A stretch of DNA of 64,000 nt from Pollenia angustigena (Eukaryota; Arthropoda; Insecta; Diptera; Polleniidae): contig OV884059.1 of NCBI GenBank assembly GCA_930367215.1, forward strand, positions 240,435,803 to 240,499,802, in the 5' to 3' direction. Below the pieces are notes generated by a model. It saw only the letters and a program-made list of their open reading frames with translations, was not told where the DNA came from and ran no database searches. This document shows, in pieces, positions 12,557-23,278 of this stretch. How positions within the stretch are numbered: position 1 is the stretch's first letter; the number at the start of each line of letters is the position of its first letter. Made by a program: the position numbers and the translations under genes.

Positions 12557-12569
12557 TATATAATTCAAA

Positions 12570-13473
12570 ATGTCATCCAAATCCAAAATCAATCGTTCTT
12601 CTGACGTAACCTCAATCCAAGATACATTGAGTTCTATGCAAAATGCATTCAATGATGTAAAAGGTATATTTGTAATCAAACAAACAGCAAAACAACATTT
12701 CAAATAATATATATGAATATATTTTGTTCTTTTTTTAGTTAAACTAGATAGAATGGAAGAGGCTGCAGAGGCCACAAAAAATCAACTTTTAGGTAAGTCG
12801 TACAAAACAGTTATGCTTGTATTTCATAATTTTCATTTAATATTTTCCAGATGTAATAATTCAACAAAATAACATTTTATGTAGCAGTATGGCAGAACAA
12901 AATACTGCCATTAAAACAGTATTGGAGTCATTTTGGAGAAAGCCAAGACATGCCAAATTGTTTCCAATTTCATGCAATTCAGATTTAATATCTTGGAATG
13001 AAACCATAAACAATGAAAATAAAGATGAAATGGTAAAGAAATTGTATTTTAATGTAATATTTAAATTTAATTCACAATGTAATCTATTTATGTTTATTTT
13101 AGGTGAAAACGCTGACATCAATAATTGGTGAAAAGGGTCTAGTTAAAGGATTGCCTTTAATTATAAAAGAAGAAATTTTATTTGAATATAATATGGAGGG
13201 TATTCACAATAAGAAAAGATTTAAAAACTTCGCAAATATTTTGGATGTTCTCTATTGTAAGTATGATTAAATAAGTTATGCTTTATGCTATTATAAAAAT
13301 TATTATTGAAATTCATATTTACAGTAACACACACGTCATCAATGGCCGCTGCCAGTTCCCCAAAATCCTTTGACAAAAACATAAGGATTGCATTTAAACA
13401 CCTTAAAAATAGACATTTTAAAAACATTTCCGTTAAAAAAAGAAAACTAGCACTGGAAAAACTAGAAAACTAG
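12570..13473 (+). CDS. Five-exon gene, DUF4806-like protein, 210 aa
   Basis: Exons 12570-12663, 12739-12792, 12851-13032, 13103-13256 and 13325-13473 join in frame to 210 codons plus TAG. All four introns (75, 58, 70 and 68 bp) have GT...AG ends with T-rich acceptors. Residues 1-70 are polar and probably helical or coiled-coil (KVKLDRMEEAAEATKNQ). Residues 110-160 (MVKTLTSIIGEKGLVKG, then ILFEYNMEGIHNKKRFKNF) resemble DUF4806, a domain common in uncharacterised insect proteins. The C-terminus is basic (VKKRKLALEKLEN). Function unknown; its position 13 bp after the transposase suggests an accessory transposon protein. Single-frame searches miss it because every exon is short. The exon structure is read directly; the domain assignment is by eye. 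Confidence 0.72.
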
Positions 13474-13539
13474 AGTATTATATACAAATTTTTTTATTCA
13501 TTATATAAAATTGTTTTTCGCATTTCTTTTTTATAAATT

Positions 13540-14484
13540 GTACAACTTAGGACGTAATTATGTAAAACACAATGCAACGTCAAACAATTACATTGAAAGC
13601 AAAAACAATGTTCAAAATATTTTGTAATTTTGTTGTTGATTTCTGCAAAGATTAATTTTGAATTTTTTCAGAAATCAACAACAAAATTACAAAATATTTT
13701 GAACATTGTTTTTGCTTTCAATGTAAGTGTTTTACGTTGCATTGTTTTTTACATAATTAGGTCTTAAGTTAGATTAATTCATAACTTTTTAAATAACTCT
13801 GAAATTGTTTTTGTTGTTTGTTGAAATTGACAATATGTAAAATATTTTTTTCATTTCTATTTTATAAGCAAGTTAAGTATGGCGCTAATTGTTTGAAACA
13901 CAATGCAACGTCAAACAATTACATTGAAAGCAAAAACAATGTTCAAAATATTTTGTAATTTTGTTGTTGATTTCTGCAAAGATTAATTTTGAATTTTTTC
14001 AGAAATCAACAACAAAATTACAAAATATTTTAAACATTGTTTTTGCTTTCAATGTAAGTGTTTTACGTTGCATTGTTTTTTACATAATTAGGTCTTAAGT
14101 TAGATTAATTCATAACTTTTTAAATAACTCTGAAATTGTTTTTGTTGTTTGTTGAAATTGACAATATGTAAAATATTTTTTTCATTTCTATTTTATAAGC
14201 AAGTTAAGTATGGCGCTAATTGTTTGAAACACAATGCAACGTCAAACAATTACATTGAAAGCAAAAACAATGTTCAAAATATTTTGTAATTTTGTTGTTG
14301 ATTTCTGCAAAGATTAATTTTGAATTTTTAAATTTTTAATGCGTCATATTTTGTGGCATTTTAAATTTAAAAATGCAATATGAATTTTTTCAGAAATCAA
14401 CAACAAAATTACAAAATATTTTCAACTTGTTTTTGCTTTCAATGTAATTGTTTGACGTTGCATTGTGTTTACATAATAAGGGCT
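13540..14484. repeat. 331-bp hairpin unit, three tandem copies
   Basis: CAATGCAACGTCAAACAATT begins a unit at 13570, 13901 and 14232, an exact 331-bp period. Each unit has a hairpin of about 190 bp: CATTGAAAGCAAAAACAATG pairs with its inverse across a short AAGATTAATTTTGAA loop. The remaining part is a spacer of about 130 bp. The third unit carries an extra segment of about 56 bp at its loop (near 14328-14388), itself with inverted AATTTTTAAAT-type ends. Units 1 and 2 are almost identical. The array begins about 70 bp after the DUF4806-like gene and may be the subterminal region of the same transposon. Confidence 0.85.
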
Positions 14485-14599
14485 ATATTTTTACTTAAAT
14501 TAAACTTGTGCATATGTATGTATATACTCTGAAATAGTTTTTTGTTTTTTTTTTTTCAATAAAAGTTATTTAATAAATAAAAAAAAAACTAAAATAGCA

Positions 14600-14944
14600 T
14601 TTAATTTTGATTTGAATATTTATAAGGTAAGTAAGTAGATGGTTTACTACTAATTTCCGGTATTTGCGTAAGTAGTGATTTTTTCGCCTACCGTAAGTTA
14701 GGAGTAACTACATATTTTTAACTCCCTTATAGTCGAATAATAACTAGCTACAATGTAATTTACTGGCCGCTAAATAGTAACTAGTGATATTTTGGCTTTT
14801 AGTTTATATATTGTAAGTACTTACAATTTAACGTAGTCGAAGTTAAATAATAACTAGATATTTTTTGGATTCTAGTAAGTGTATTGTAAGTACTTACAAT
14901 TTAACTTAGTCGTAGTTAAATAATAACTAGATATTTTTTGACTT
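14600..14944. repeat. TTAC-rich degenerate repeats
   Basis: Short repeats of the type AAGTACTTACAATTTAAC and AAATAATAACTAGATATTTT occur several times between 14800 and 14945. Non-coding; they lead directly into the repeat end at 14945-15082. Confidence 0.5.
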
Positions 14945-15082
14945 CTAGTAAGTGTAAAGTAAGTACTGAATTCAGTGGACACCTCGAACAAAAATAAGTA
15001 GTTATTCAGCCGAAAAATAAGTAGTATTTATTTTTCTCCAACATTACTTGCTAACTTACCAGGTAAGTAAAGTTTTTGCTGG
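14945..15082. repeat. End of a dispersed repeat family (GTTTTTGCTGGGTA)
   Basis: The sequence GAATTCAGTGGACACCTCGA ... ACTTACCAGGTAAGTAAAG ... TTTTTGCTGGGTA also occurs at 16534-17276, split by a captured segment, and in inverse orientation near 19470-19570. It is the terminus of a non-autonomous element family. Confidence 0.7.
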
Positions 15083-15357
15083 GTATATTCAAACTAAAAA
15101 ATAACTAGATATTTTTGACTTCAAGTAAGCCCAATAAAAAATGGAGCTTCAAACGAAGCAGGTTTGTAAGGTTTGCGCTTACGAAAGGCATGAATTTTAT
15201 ATGGCGAGTTCCCACTTTGATGCAATACATTTCTGATACATAAAGCGCATTATTCAGCTCATATACAAATTGGATGTAACGATCAAGTATTAAGTATTCT
15301 CCCTTACAAACCTGCCTCGTAGTAATGAAATGCCGAAGCACTTGCAATGTTAGTTTT

Positions 15358-16424
15358 ATACCCTACACCACAGGTGGTGAATAGGGTATATATAAGTTTG
15401 TCATTCCGTTTGCAACTTCTATATTATTGATGCTAGACCCTTTAACATACATATATATTCTGGGTCCTAATGAGTAGCGATGTTGATTTAACGATGTCCG
15501 TCTGTCCGCTTAAATGGGTTTTCAGAAGACCCCATATATGATGGGGGCCAGGTTGTTATACATTTATGTCACACATGGTCCGGAATTGATTGCTATTGAA
15601 ATTCAGCAAGATCGGTCAACAAATGGCTGAGATATGAGTAAATAACCACGACTGCCTAAAATTTTTTCCTTTAAAAGTTCAATTAGACGTGGCCTTACCA
15701 TACCAACACTGTATTGCCAAAACGACATAAGCATTCCATACAAACCAATTTAATTTTGGTTTCTACGGTCATACAGTGGATATGGTAATATGGATATGTT
15801 TTTTTTACCCTTCACTACAAGTGGTGGATTTTATTTGTAATGTGTTTAATTTAACGCATACACATTAATGCATGTATATGATATGCCGCTCAAATAAAGA
15901 AACAAACTCATAGACTCAATATATTTCAATTTAACGCATCTTTAGTAAAAGCATTCGTAGCCGAGTTGCTAAGTTCTCTCCTGAGACTGATGATATTGCC
16001 AGTTTGAATCCCAAAAAGAATTTTTTTCCCAAGGTTTCGTTTAAATGTGCTAAATTCCCATTTCATACTATTGATAAACTGAAATTTATTGTTGAAGGGA
16101 TAAGCTATTCCTATGCGCATTGTTTTAATTTTTTTTTTTTTTATTTAATTTTTTTATGCTCTAAAACACGATTTTAAGATTATAAAACGAATTTCAAACA
16201 TCAACTTTGGCAAAAGAGGAAACGGGCTTAGGTACATATAAAAATTTTTAGTTTTTTTTATATTCTTCGGCATGACGAAATGAAAAGTTGGCGTGGCTCA
16301 ATTAATATTTATTTATACCTATCTAAAGAACGTTATTTATGTATATAACTGTTTGTTCTTATCTCATCATGGTGAAGGGTATATAAGAGTCGGCATAGCC
16401 GAATATAGCACTCTTACTTGTCTT
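15358..16424. mobile_element. DINE-1/Helentron-like element, about 1.07 kb
   Basis: It begins with ATACCCTACACCACAGGTGG, contains TATATTCTGGGTCCTAATGA and GTCCGTCTGTCCG, and ends GGTGAAGGGTATATAAGAG followed by a TCGGCATAGCCGA hairpin and CACTCTTACTTG. The same order of landmarks is seen at 39010-40761. Internal sequence differs by insertions and deletions. Family name inferred from remembered DINE-like features. Confidence 0.65.
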
Positions 16425-16533
16425 TTATAAAAGTTGTTAAGAGTTCTTTCGCTTACTTTACAGCATTTCTGTTTGTCTTATTGTGTAGAGCATAAATGTG
16501 CGCTTATTTTGATAAAAAAATGTGATTGGGAGT

Positions 16534-17276
16534 GTATTGCAAGTACCGAATTCTGTGGACACCTCGATCAACGGCAATATAAACAATCCGACAAACGGAG
16601 CAATTAAAAAGGGGACAACAGCAGTAAACCCTTTCGGCAGAAGTGCAATAGTACGCAGAACCTCTTCCGGGGTGGTATTCAGCACACCAGTTGGAGGAGA
16701 AACCGACGAGAGTGTGGTCAACACCACATATCCTAGCGCAAATACAATACACTTTGGTAAACAGGATGCCTTCACGAAACTAGGTTAATTGATCGTCAAC
16801 CTGATGGATTTTATGAAGAGTAAAAATAATATCCATCATGCCATTAAGGAGCAAGTATGCAACATAAGGTCGACATACAAAAGAGCGCGCGAGGAGTTCT
16901 TTCAGGGGGAGAATCCACCAGCAATGACACTATTGGGGAAACACGAGAAGGTTACGCAGACCACACCCCAACTAATTACAGCTACAGAGCAGTCAAGAAA
17001 GAGAGGCCGGGATTCAACTGCAAAATCCCCGAGGAATGATACGCCGAAGCGCTATAAGCGCCCTACACCTAAAAGGTTAAAAATGAGGAAGAAACAAGAT
17101 AAACCACAACAAAGGACAACGGAGGAATATTATGGTCAGTGGCAAACAGTGCAGCGAAGAGAAAAAAGAGGGGGCCTAACAAAAATAAGTAGTTATGCGG
17201 CCGAAAAACAAATAGTGTTTATTTTTCTCCAATATAACATGCTAACTTACCAGGTAATTAAAGTTTTTGCTGGGTG
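16534..17276 (+). mobile_element. Repeat family copy carrying a captured insert
   Basis: The outer parts match 14945-15082: GAATTCTGTGGACACCTCGA at the left, and AACAAAAATAAGTAGTTATG ... TTTTTGCTGGGTG at the right. In the uninterrupted copy these two parts are adjacent (CACCTCGAACAAAAATAAG). Here about 610 bp of GC-richer sequence, 16567-17178, lies between them. Confidence 0.75.
16567..17178 (+). pseudogene. LINE ORF1 (gag)-like fragment
   Basis: One frame runs through the insert with a single internal stop (TAA at 16786-16788). Around residues just after the stop the peptide FMKSKNNIHHAIKEQVCNIR resembles the conserved N-terminal segment of ORF1 proteins of R1/LOA/I-type insect LINEs. It is followed by a basic K/R/P-rich stretch (KRYKRPTPKRLKMRKKQ). 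No zinc knuckles and no reverse transcriptase are present. I read it as a transduced, non-functional fragment. The LINE clade is a guess. Confidence 0.5.
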
Positions 17277-18259
17277 TATCTCCTTTTTAAAACATAATTT
17301 TTATTTTTTTTTTTTTCAAGAATAAAAACTCCAAATTTAGAGTCCGTGTGAAAATGTATACATAATTATAACTTTTTTTTAAGTTTGAATCTAAACAAAT
17401 TTTGAAAAATTTAATTAAAATTTAAACGATATTATGCAGTTACTGGTTACTTAACTAACACAAGGTTCTTTTCCATGGCATTTAGACATTAATTCGGCGG
17501 AAAACTGGCCAGAAACTAAAAGTAATATTATATTCCTTGAATTATGGTAAAGTGCAATTTGTGAGGTTGTTTTGAGGTTGAATTGCTCGAAGCGAATGTA
17601 TGTAAGACCATGGATTGAGCTCTAATCACTTTGTAATAAAACTTCCTTGCCATTGTCTTCCAAAAAGAAACATACAGTTATGTGCTAGAAATCAATTTAA
17701 ATACCACTCTTACTAAAAATACCACTCTTAAAAAAAAAACATAATAATTCTAATATCGAAGAACAGATTATTAGTAATTTAAAATTTTTTTTAAGGTTTT
17801 TCTTAAAAAAAAGTTTCTGCATATAACGCAAGCTTTTGGAGAAGTACATTCTTATAAGAAAAAGTGTGACTTTTTAGCCATTAGCGGATGTATTGAAATC
17901 TCTGAAAGAATCCCTTCACGAGAGAGAAAAAATATGAAAATATACGTGTAGTCATAGTATAAGTAAACATATTTGGTTTGTTTCTTAAGCATACTATGAT
18001 TACACGTATAGAACGTTATCATGTCAAGGTTGTAAGAAATTAAATGTGTTTTCAAATTTATAATTGCGATAAACATTGTTAAGTTTACAGTAACTATAAT
18101 AATGTTGATATTTAATAAAAATAATATTTTTTTGTTTACGAAAACAATATATTATTACAAGAAACATTGTTTTGTTGCCATTGCCATGCTCAACCATATT
18201 TTTCTCTGCGTGTTGATCGTAGACCATATAAATTATATATATGTACTGAAATATGTTTC
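17277..18259. other. AT-rich non-coding stretch
   Basis: No gene recognised. A small inverted repeat, ATACGTGTAGTCATAGTAT near 17941-17960 against ATACTATGATTACACGTAT near 17992-18010, forms a hairpin; otherwise nothing distinctive. Confidence 0.5.
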
Positions 18260-18690
18260 CGAAAACCCCAGGGGGACTAGTTTGTTGATTATTTATGTCA
18301 CATATACTCTGGATTTGTTTGGTAATGAAATTCAGACAGATCGGTCCAAAAATGACACAACGACTGCCTCTAATTTTGTCCATAAAATCCCACGTTGTTG
18401 TTTTTTTTTTATATCCATCACCGAAAGCAACAAGGAAAAAAATACCTTGTATGATTTGGTCTTTTTTATTTTTTTATGTTTAAATTTTTACACAAAGGAA
18501 ATACACGAACAGAAAGTCTATATAACGATGTTTATCCGTCCGTTTTTTCTATATTTCTGCAGAACGGAAAGTGCAAGCATCTTGGTTATCAAAACTCAAC
18601 ATCCCACAAAATGTATGCGGGATAAGTGAAGTGGTTTTGGCAGCTTTCATACAAAGATATTGTTACGTTTTTCCTTTAATGAACGCGTTT
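18260..18690. repeat. DINE-like repeat fragment
   Basis: TTATGTCACATATACTCTGG ... GAAATTCAGACAGATCGGTC ... ACGACTGCCTC matches 15560-15660 in order and spacing, so it is a diverged internal fragment of the same family as 15358-16424. Confidence 0.6.
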
Positions 18691-19090
18691 GAGTTCTTTT
18701 AATTGCAAATCCAAATAAATATACAAACTTATTCAACTTAACAAACTTCATTTAAACTAATTACTTTGTTCACATAATTTTATCCAATATTGTTATTTAC
18801 GAACAGAATCGTTTAGTGTCTCAAAACTAACATTTACAAACCAGCCTGTATTAATAGTCACCACAGGTAGTAGTTGTAGGCATGGTGAAATAATTAGAAG
18901 GTGGCAGCAGTACGGAATCTATTATTTTTTGCTCAATCCATTGTGAACTTCCTTAATGTCAAAATGATTTGTTTATTTTTAGGTAATGTCAAATACTGTT
19001 AGTTTTCTTTACTAATAAATTTAAAAAATTTCAGTAGAAGCAAAACACTTTTTATTTTAACATTAAAGGTTATGATTTTAACATTAAAGG

Positions 19091-19395
19091 CAGGGACCGC
19101 AAATAACAGTTATATTGGAATTTTAAAACAAAAAAAGCACATAGAAGTGAATGTCGAAAAACTTATAAAAAATAAAAATCTAAAAATAACTGTTAAATTT
19201 GTTCAAAAAAATAAAAATCAAAAAATAACTGTTAGTTTTGATCGAAAAAATAAAAATTCAAAAATAACTGTTATTTTTGTTCAAAAAAATAAAAATCAAA
19301 AAATAACTGTTATTTTTGCTCAAAAAAATAAAAATCAAAAAATAACTGTTTTCATCTGACTTTTATGAAAAAAGGCATAACTGTTACGGTCCCTG
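19091..19395. mobile_element. hAT-type MITE, 305 bp, with exact 8-bp target duplication
   Basis: The termini CAGGGACCGCAAATAACAGT and its inverse (ending CGGTCCCTG) are flanked on both sides by ATTAAAGG (19083-19090 and 19396-19403). A CAGGG-type terminus plus an 8-bp duplication is the standard hAT signature. The interior, 19160-19352, is about five tandem copies of a 39-bp unit (AAAAATAAAAATCAAAAAAT plus AACTGTTATTTTTG...). This explains the lysine-rich open frame that crosses it; that frame is not a gene. Confidence 0.88.
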
Positions 19396-19449
19396 ATTAA
19401 AGGTATAAGAGTTAGGAACTATTTATCTTAACTTTTAATAGACACCCAA

Positions 19450-19580
19450 TTTGTGCGGCACAAGCTGCCACCCAGCAAAAACTTTGCTTACAAAAAAAGC
19501 AGAAAAATAATGAGAATTGGACGAGCCGACTACTTACTTTTCTACTAGAAATAGTACTTATTTTTGTTCGAGATGTCGCA
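19450..19580 (-). repeat. Inverse copy of the GTTTTTGCTGGG repeat end
   Basis: CCCAGCAAAAACTTTGCTTA ... TACTTATTTTTGTTCGAGAT is the reverse complement, diverged, of 14975-15080. Confidence 0.6.
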
Positions 19581-19934
19581 AAAGTAATCCTTTATAATTT
19601 GGCCTATTATAACTTAAAAAATAATATGGTTTTTTTATACTTAAAATTTTTATTAAAATATATAGTTACAAAAAGAGGCCAAATATAAGTTATTGCAAAC
19701 TAATTCAAAAATGTAAAAACACACTAATTAAAATTGCTCTAATATGCATGAAAGTGTACACAAGTAGTGTGTTTATGCCGCTCCTACGGCACTTTTTTCA
19801 TACAAAGTTGGGAGCATACCAGTAGGGGGGTTCACGATCTGTAAACATTAATAAAAAGTTGGGTGCATATCATGTTGGTTATTCACAAACTGTGAACACC
19901 CTAATGCCATGCATTTACTTCTGAGAAATAGAGG

Positions 19935-20158
19935 CCTTTTATACTAGAGCGGTTCCAAATATGATTTTCCATACAAAGTTGGGAGCCAGTCCTTTTATAC
20001 TGTAGGGATTCCAAATATGATTTCCCATACAAAGTTGGGAGCCAATCCTTTTATACTGTAGGGATTCCAAATATGATTTTCCATACAAAGTTGGGAACCA
20101 ATCCTTTTATACTGTAGGGATTCCAAATATGATTTTCCATACAAAGTTGGGAGCCAGT
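19935..20158. repeat. 56-bp tandem repeat, 4 copies, near left end of giant element
   Basis: CCTTTTATACTGTAGGGATT ... AAAGTTGGGAGCCAAT starts at 19935, 19991, 20047 and 20103, an exact 56-bp period. The first copy has AGAGCGG in place of TGTAGGG. Confidence 0.9.
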
Positions 20159-20657
20159 AAATTTTGTGAGGGATGAAAATTTTACTTGTGCATAAGAATT
20201 TGTGGGAAAATTTTTTTTTGTTTATAGTGGCAGGTGTTAAATTTTACTTGTACGTGTCTTGAATATTTGTTTATGACTTTTTTTTTTTTTTTTTTGCTTG
20301 TGCGTATTCATATTGATGATTTACAAGTTGTTGGTGTGAAATTTCTTCGTGGACGTCTCCGTCTTGAAGATTTTAAAAATTTTGTTAGGAATGATAATTT
20401 TACTTATGCGTTTTCGTATTAAAGATAAAACTGATCGTGAAATAATTATTTTTAGTTTTTTCAGTTATTGTGTGTGTGTTTAGAATAGTTAATGACTTTG
20501 TTGCATAGGTTTCCTAGTGACTTTTTGCTTTGAATGACTCGGTAGGCTTGTGGGATAGTGAGCTAATCTCAGTATAAGGGTTGCATAATTGATTATCACT
20601 AGAGACTCTGGTCTGTTTCACTATAGCAGACTAAGGATCTAAGCAACTATTGATCGG

Positions 20658-20702
20658 TTGTGTGTGTGTGTGTGTGTGTGTGTGAGTGTGTGTGTGTGTG
20701 TA
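20658..20702. repeat. GT microsatellite, left arm
   Basis: A TG run with one interrupting A. The mirrored AC tract at 36714-36773 is longer and differs in the position of the interruption, showing that the two arms are distinct sequences. Confidence 0.9.
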
Positions 20703-21739
20703 TGATTGATAACGATTATTCATGTGAAAAGTAGGATTCCATCCACTTGTTTTTTGTATCAACAGCAACCAGCTGCACATTAACTGTGTTTACATAATTA
20801 ATCAGCATAAATACTCAGAATTATATTACAAAAAACAGTAGAAAGTAACTTCTTGGTTAATATTTTTCCTTATCGTACTCTACTCCTCCTTATTTATAAC
20901 AACAACAACTTAGAATATACATGAATAGAGCTGACGCAGCTGTGACAAGTCAAACAGAAAACAAATCCAAAAAAAACAAAATGTTTGGTTTTCTGAAATT
21001 CTTAAATTCTACTAAAATAAGCCCCGCCCCTTATTTATAAATTTTTTAACTAATGAAATAAGACGGGATTGTACCAAAAATATGATTAATTGTGAAATTC
21101 AAACTGTTGATTGAACATGCTTAATCATGTTTATAATTATTAAATATCACAAATACATTAATAAGACTAACCTAACAATATCAAAACCAGACATGATTGA
21201 ACTTGAATATTATTTTTGTCAAGCTAATAGGGCCTAAATTTCTTCAATGTAAATAAAATTCAATTTTTATTTCAATATTTTGTTTAAAAGTAAAATTTTT
21301 ATCTATAATAAAGAGATATAAATATTAAATGAAATGGAAAAAATTTTGTTCTTGTACTACGTGTCTTGAAGATTTTAAATTTTGTGAGGGATGATAATTT
21401 TACTTGTGCGTATTCATATTGATGATTTACAAGTTGTTTATTTTAGTGGAAGGTGTGAAATTTCTTCGTGTACGTGTCTTGAAGATTTTAAAATTTTGTG
21501 AGGGATGATAATTTTACTTGTGCGTTTTCGTATATAAGATAAAACTGATCGTAGAATAAGTATTTTTTTAGTTTTTTTTCAGTTATTGTGTATGTGTTTA
21601 GAATAGTTAATGACTTTGTTGCATAGGTTTTCTAGTGACTTTTTGCATTGAATGCCTCGGTAGGCTTGTGGGATTAACCACTTTTTTTATATCAACAGCA
21701 ACCGGCTGCACATCACTTTTAATTACATTTAACAAATAG

Positions 21740-23262
21740 TGTAACGCAGTTTACTTTCCCAGCTGAGGTATGACTCAGTCTGTCCAGGGTCAATTCTAAG
21801 GTCTGCTTCCTTTGAAATGAAACACGGGATGTTTTCGTGTATGTTCGCTTACAATAATTTTAACAAAGCTTTATTTACGAAATCTTAATCTACGCTAAAT
21901 ACTTAGAACTAAGACGGCCTTCGGCTGATGCGGCGTGATTCCGTGCACGTACGGCTGATGACGTTTGGAAACGGCTAGATGTTGCTGCCAGTAGGCACGT
22001 ACGGTGGCGTTCCGTAGGGCAGCGTTAAGTTACTGAGGATTCGATCTAGCAGAGAAGATAATAAACAGGTTTCGGTTAGAGGTTGTTAGTATCTAAATCT
22101 ACAATCGAAACTATGCCGAGTACGGAGCATTGGGTGCGCCCCGTAGTTGGCTGTACACATGACTTACTACTCCGACTAGATGAGCTGAGCGCTTCGAACA
22201 CAGGAGGATCTCGCAACCTCGGGTGTTTGGCTAACTATGGCCTCGGATAAGTCAGTGGCTGACGGTTGTCGGGCCATGGTGTGACTAACTAGGTATTAAA
22301 TACTAGAAATGACTTAAAATACTTCGGACACCACGAGAATTCGGAAACCGTGGTGTTCGGCTAAATACGGTTTGGTTAAATTCAAGTTACTTAATCAGGT
22401 TCGGTTAAATACGGGTTACTTAGTTAGATTCGGTTAAATACGGGTTACTTAATCAGGTTCGGTTAAATACTGTTTGTAGGTGAATACGTGTAGAATACTT
22501 CGGACACCAAGCGAATTCGGGAGCCTTGGCGGTCGGCTAACTACTTCGTAAATACTTCGGACACCAAGGGATTTCGGGAGCCTTGGCGTTCGGCTAACTA
22601 CTTCGTAAATACTTCGGACACCAAGAGATTTCGGGAGCCTTGGCGTTCGGCTAACTACTTCGTAAATACTTCGGACACCAAGAGAATTCGGGAGCCTTGG
22701 CGTTCGGCTAACTACTTCGTAAATACTGCGGACACCAAGAGATTTCGGGAGCCTTGGCGTTCGGCTAACTACTTCGGACACCAAGAGATTTCGGGAGCCT
22801 TGGTGTTCGGCTAACTACTTCGGACACCAGGAGAATTCGGGAGCCTTGGCGTTCGGCTAACTACTTCGGCTAAATACTTCGGACACCAAGAGAATTCGGG
22901 AGCCCTGGCGTTCGGCTAACTACTTCGTAAATATTTCGGACACCACGAGAATTCGGGAGCCGTGATGTTCGACTAACTACTAACTACGATCTACTTACTA
23001 ACTAGCGAGAGTAAATACTGGGGTTGATGGCAATATCTACTCTGTTTGTTCTGAGCAAAACCTTGTCTATTTATTCAAAAATAAAATAAACTAAATGAGA
23101 ATTATACGGTAAAAAGGTTATGTAGGTAAATAGTAAGGGTATTCATAGTTGTGAGTAAAATAATAAGGGTATTCAAGGTTATTATAATTTATGATGTTAC
23201 TTATAATTTATAATGCTAGTATTAAATGTAAATGTAGGGTTAATTTGTAACGTCACGTTACA
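21740..23262 (-). repeat. 3' LTR (left copy)
   Basis: On the + strand it starts TGTAACGCAGTTTAC and ends GTCACGTTACA, so both ends are TG...CA. It contains the 57-bp minisatellite at about 22495-22985. Confidence 0.93.
22495..22985. repeat. 57-bp minisatellite within the LTR
   Basis: CGGACACCAAGAGATTTCGG ... GGCTAACTACTTCGTAAATA recurs at 22501, 22558, 22615, 22672 and onward, about nine units, some shortened by loss of TCGTAAATA. The 57-bp length is 19 codons, so a minus-strand frame stays open with a repeating EVVSRTPRLPKSLGVRSIY peptide. It is identical at 24505-25000 in the other LTR. Confidence 0.9.
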
Positions 23263-23278
23263 GTCCCCTCCTACTTCG
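23263..23278 (-). other. Polypurine tract
   Basis: Read on the minus strand, CGAAGTAGGAGGGGAC abuts the TG of the left LTR, as expected for the plus-strand priming site. Confidence 0.75.

Noticed and set aside
13540..14484. CRISPR array
   Set aside because: Units are 331 bp, contain hairpins of about 190 bp, and have identical rather than variable spacers; eukaryotic context.
16458..16775. Minus-strand 105-codon frame opposite the LINE-like fragment
   Set aside because: It is the antisense shadow of the + strand ORF1-like frame and has no recognisable motif.
18102..18629. 175-codon + strand frame
   Set aside because: It overlaps a DINE-like repeat fragment and encodes a low-complexity F/I/Y-rich peptide with no domain.
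19072..19359. Lysine/asparagine-rich 95-codon frame
   Set aside because: It spans the target duplication and the 39-bp tandem repeats of the hAT MITE, so the frame is a by-product of repeat composition.
22449..22784. Open frame with a 19-residue repeating peptide, also at 24464-24799
   Set aside because: It is the 57-bp minisatellite of the LTR read in one frame; no domain or start context, and present identically in both LTRs.
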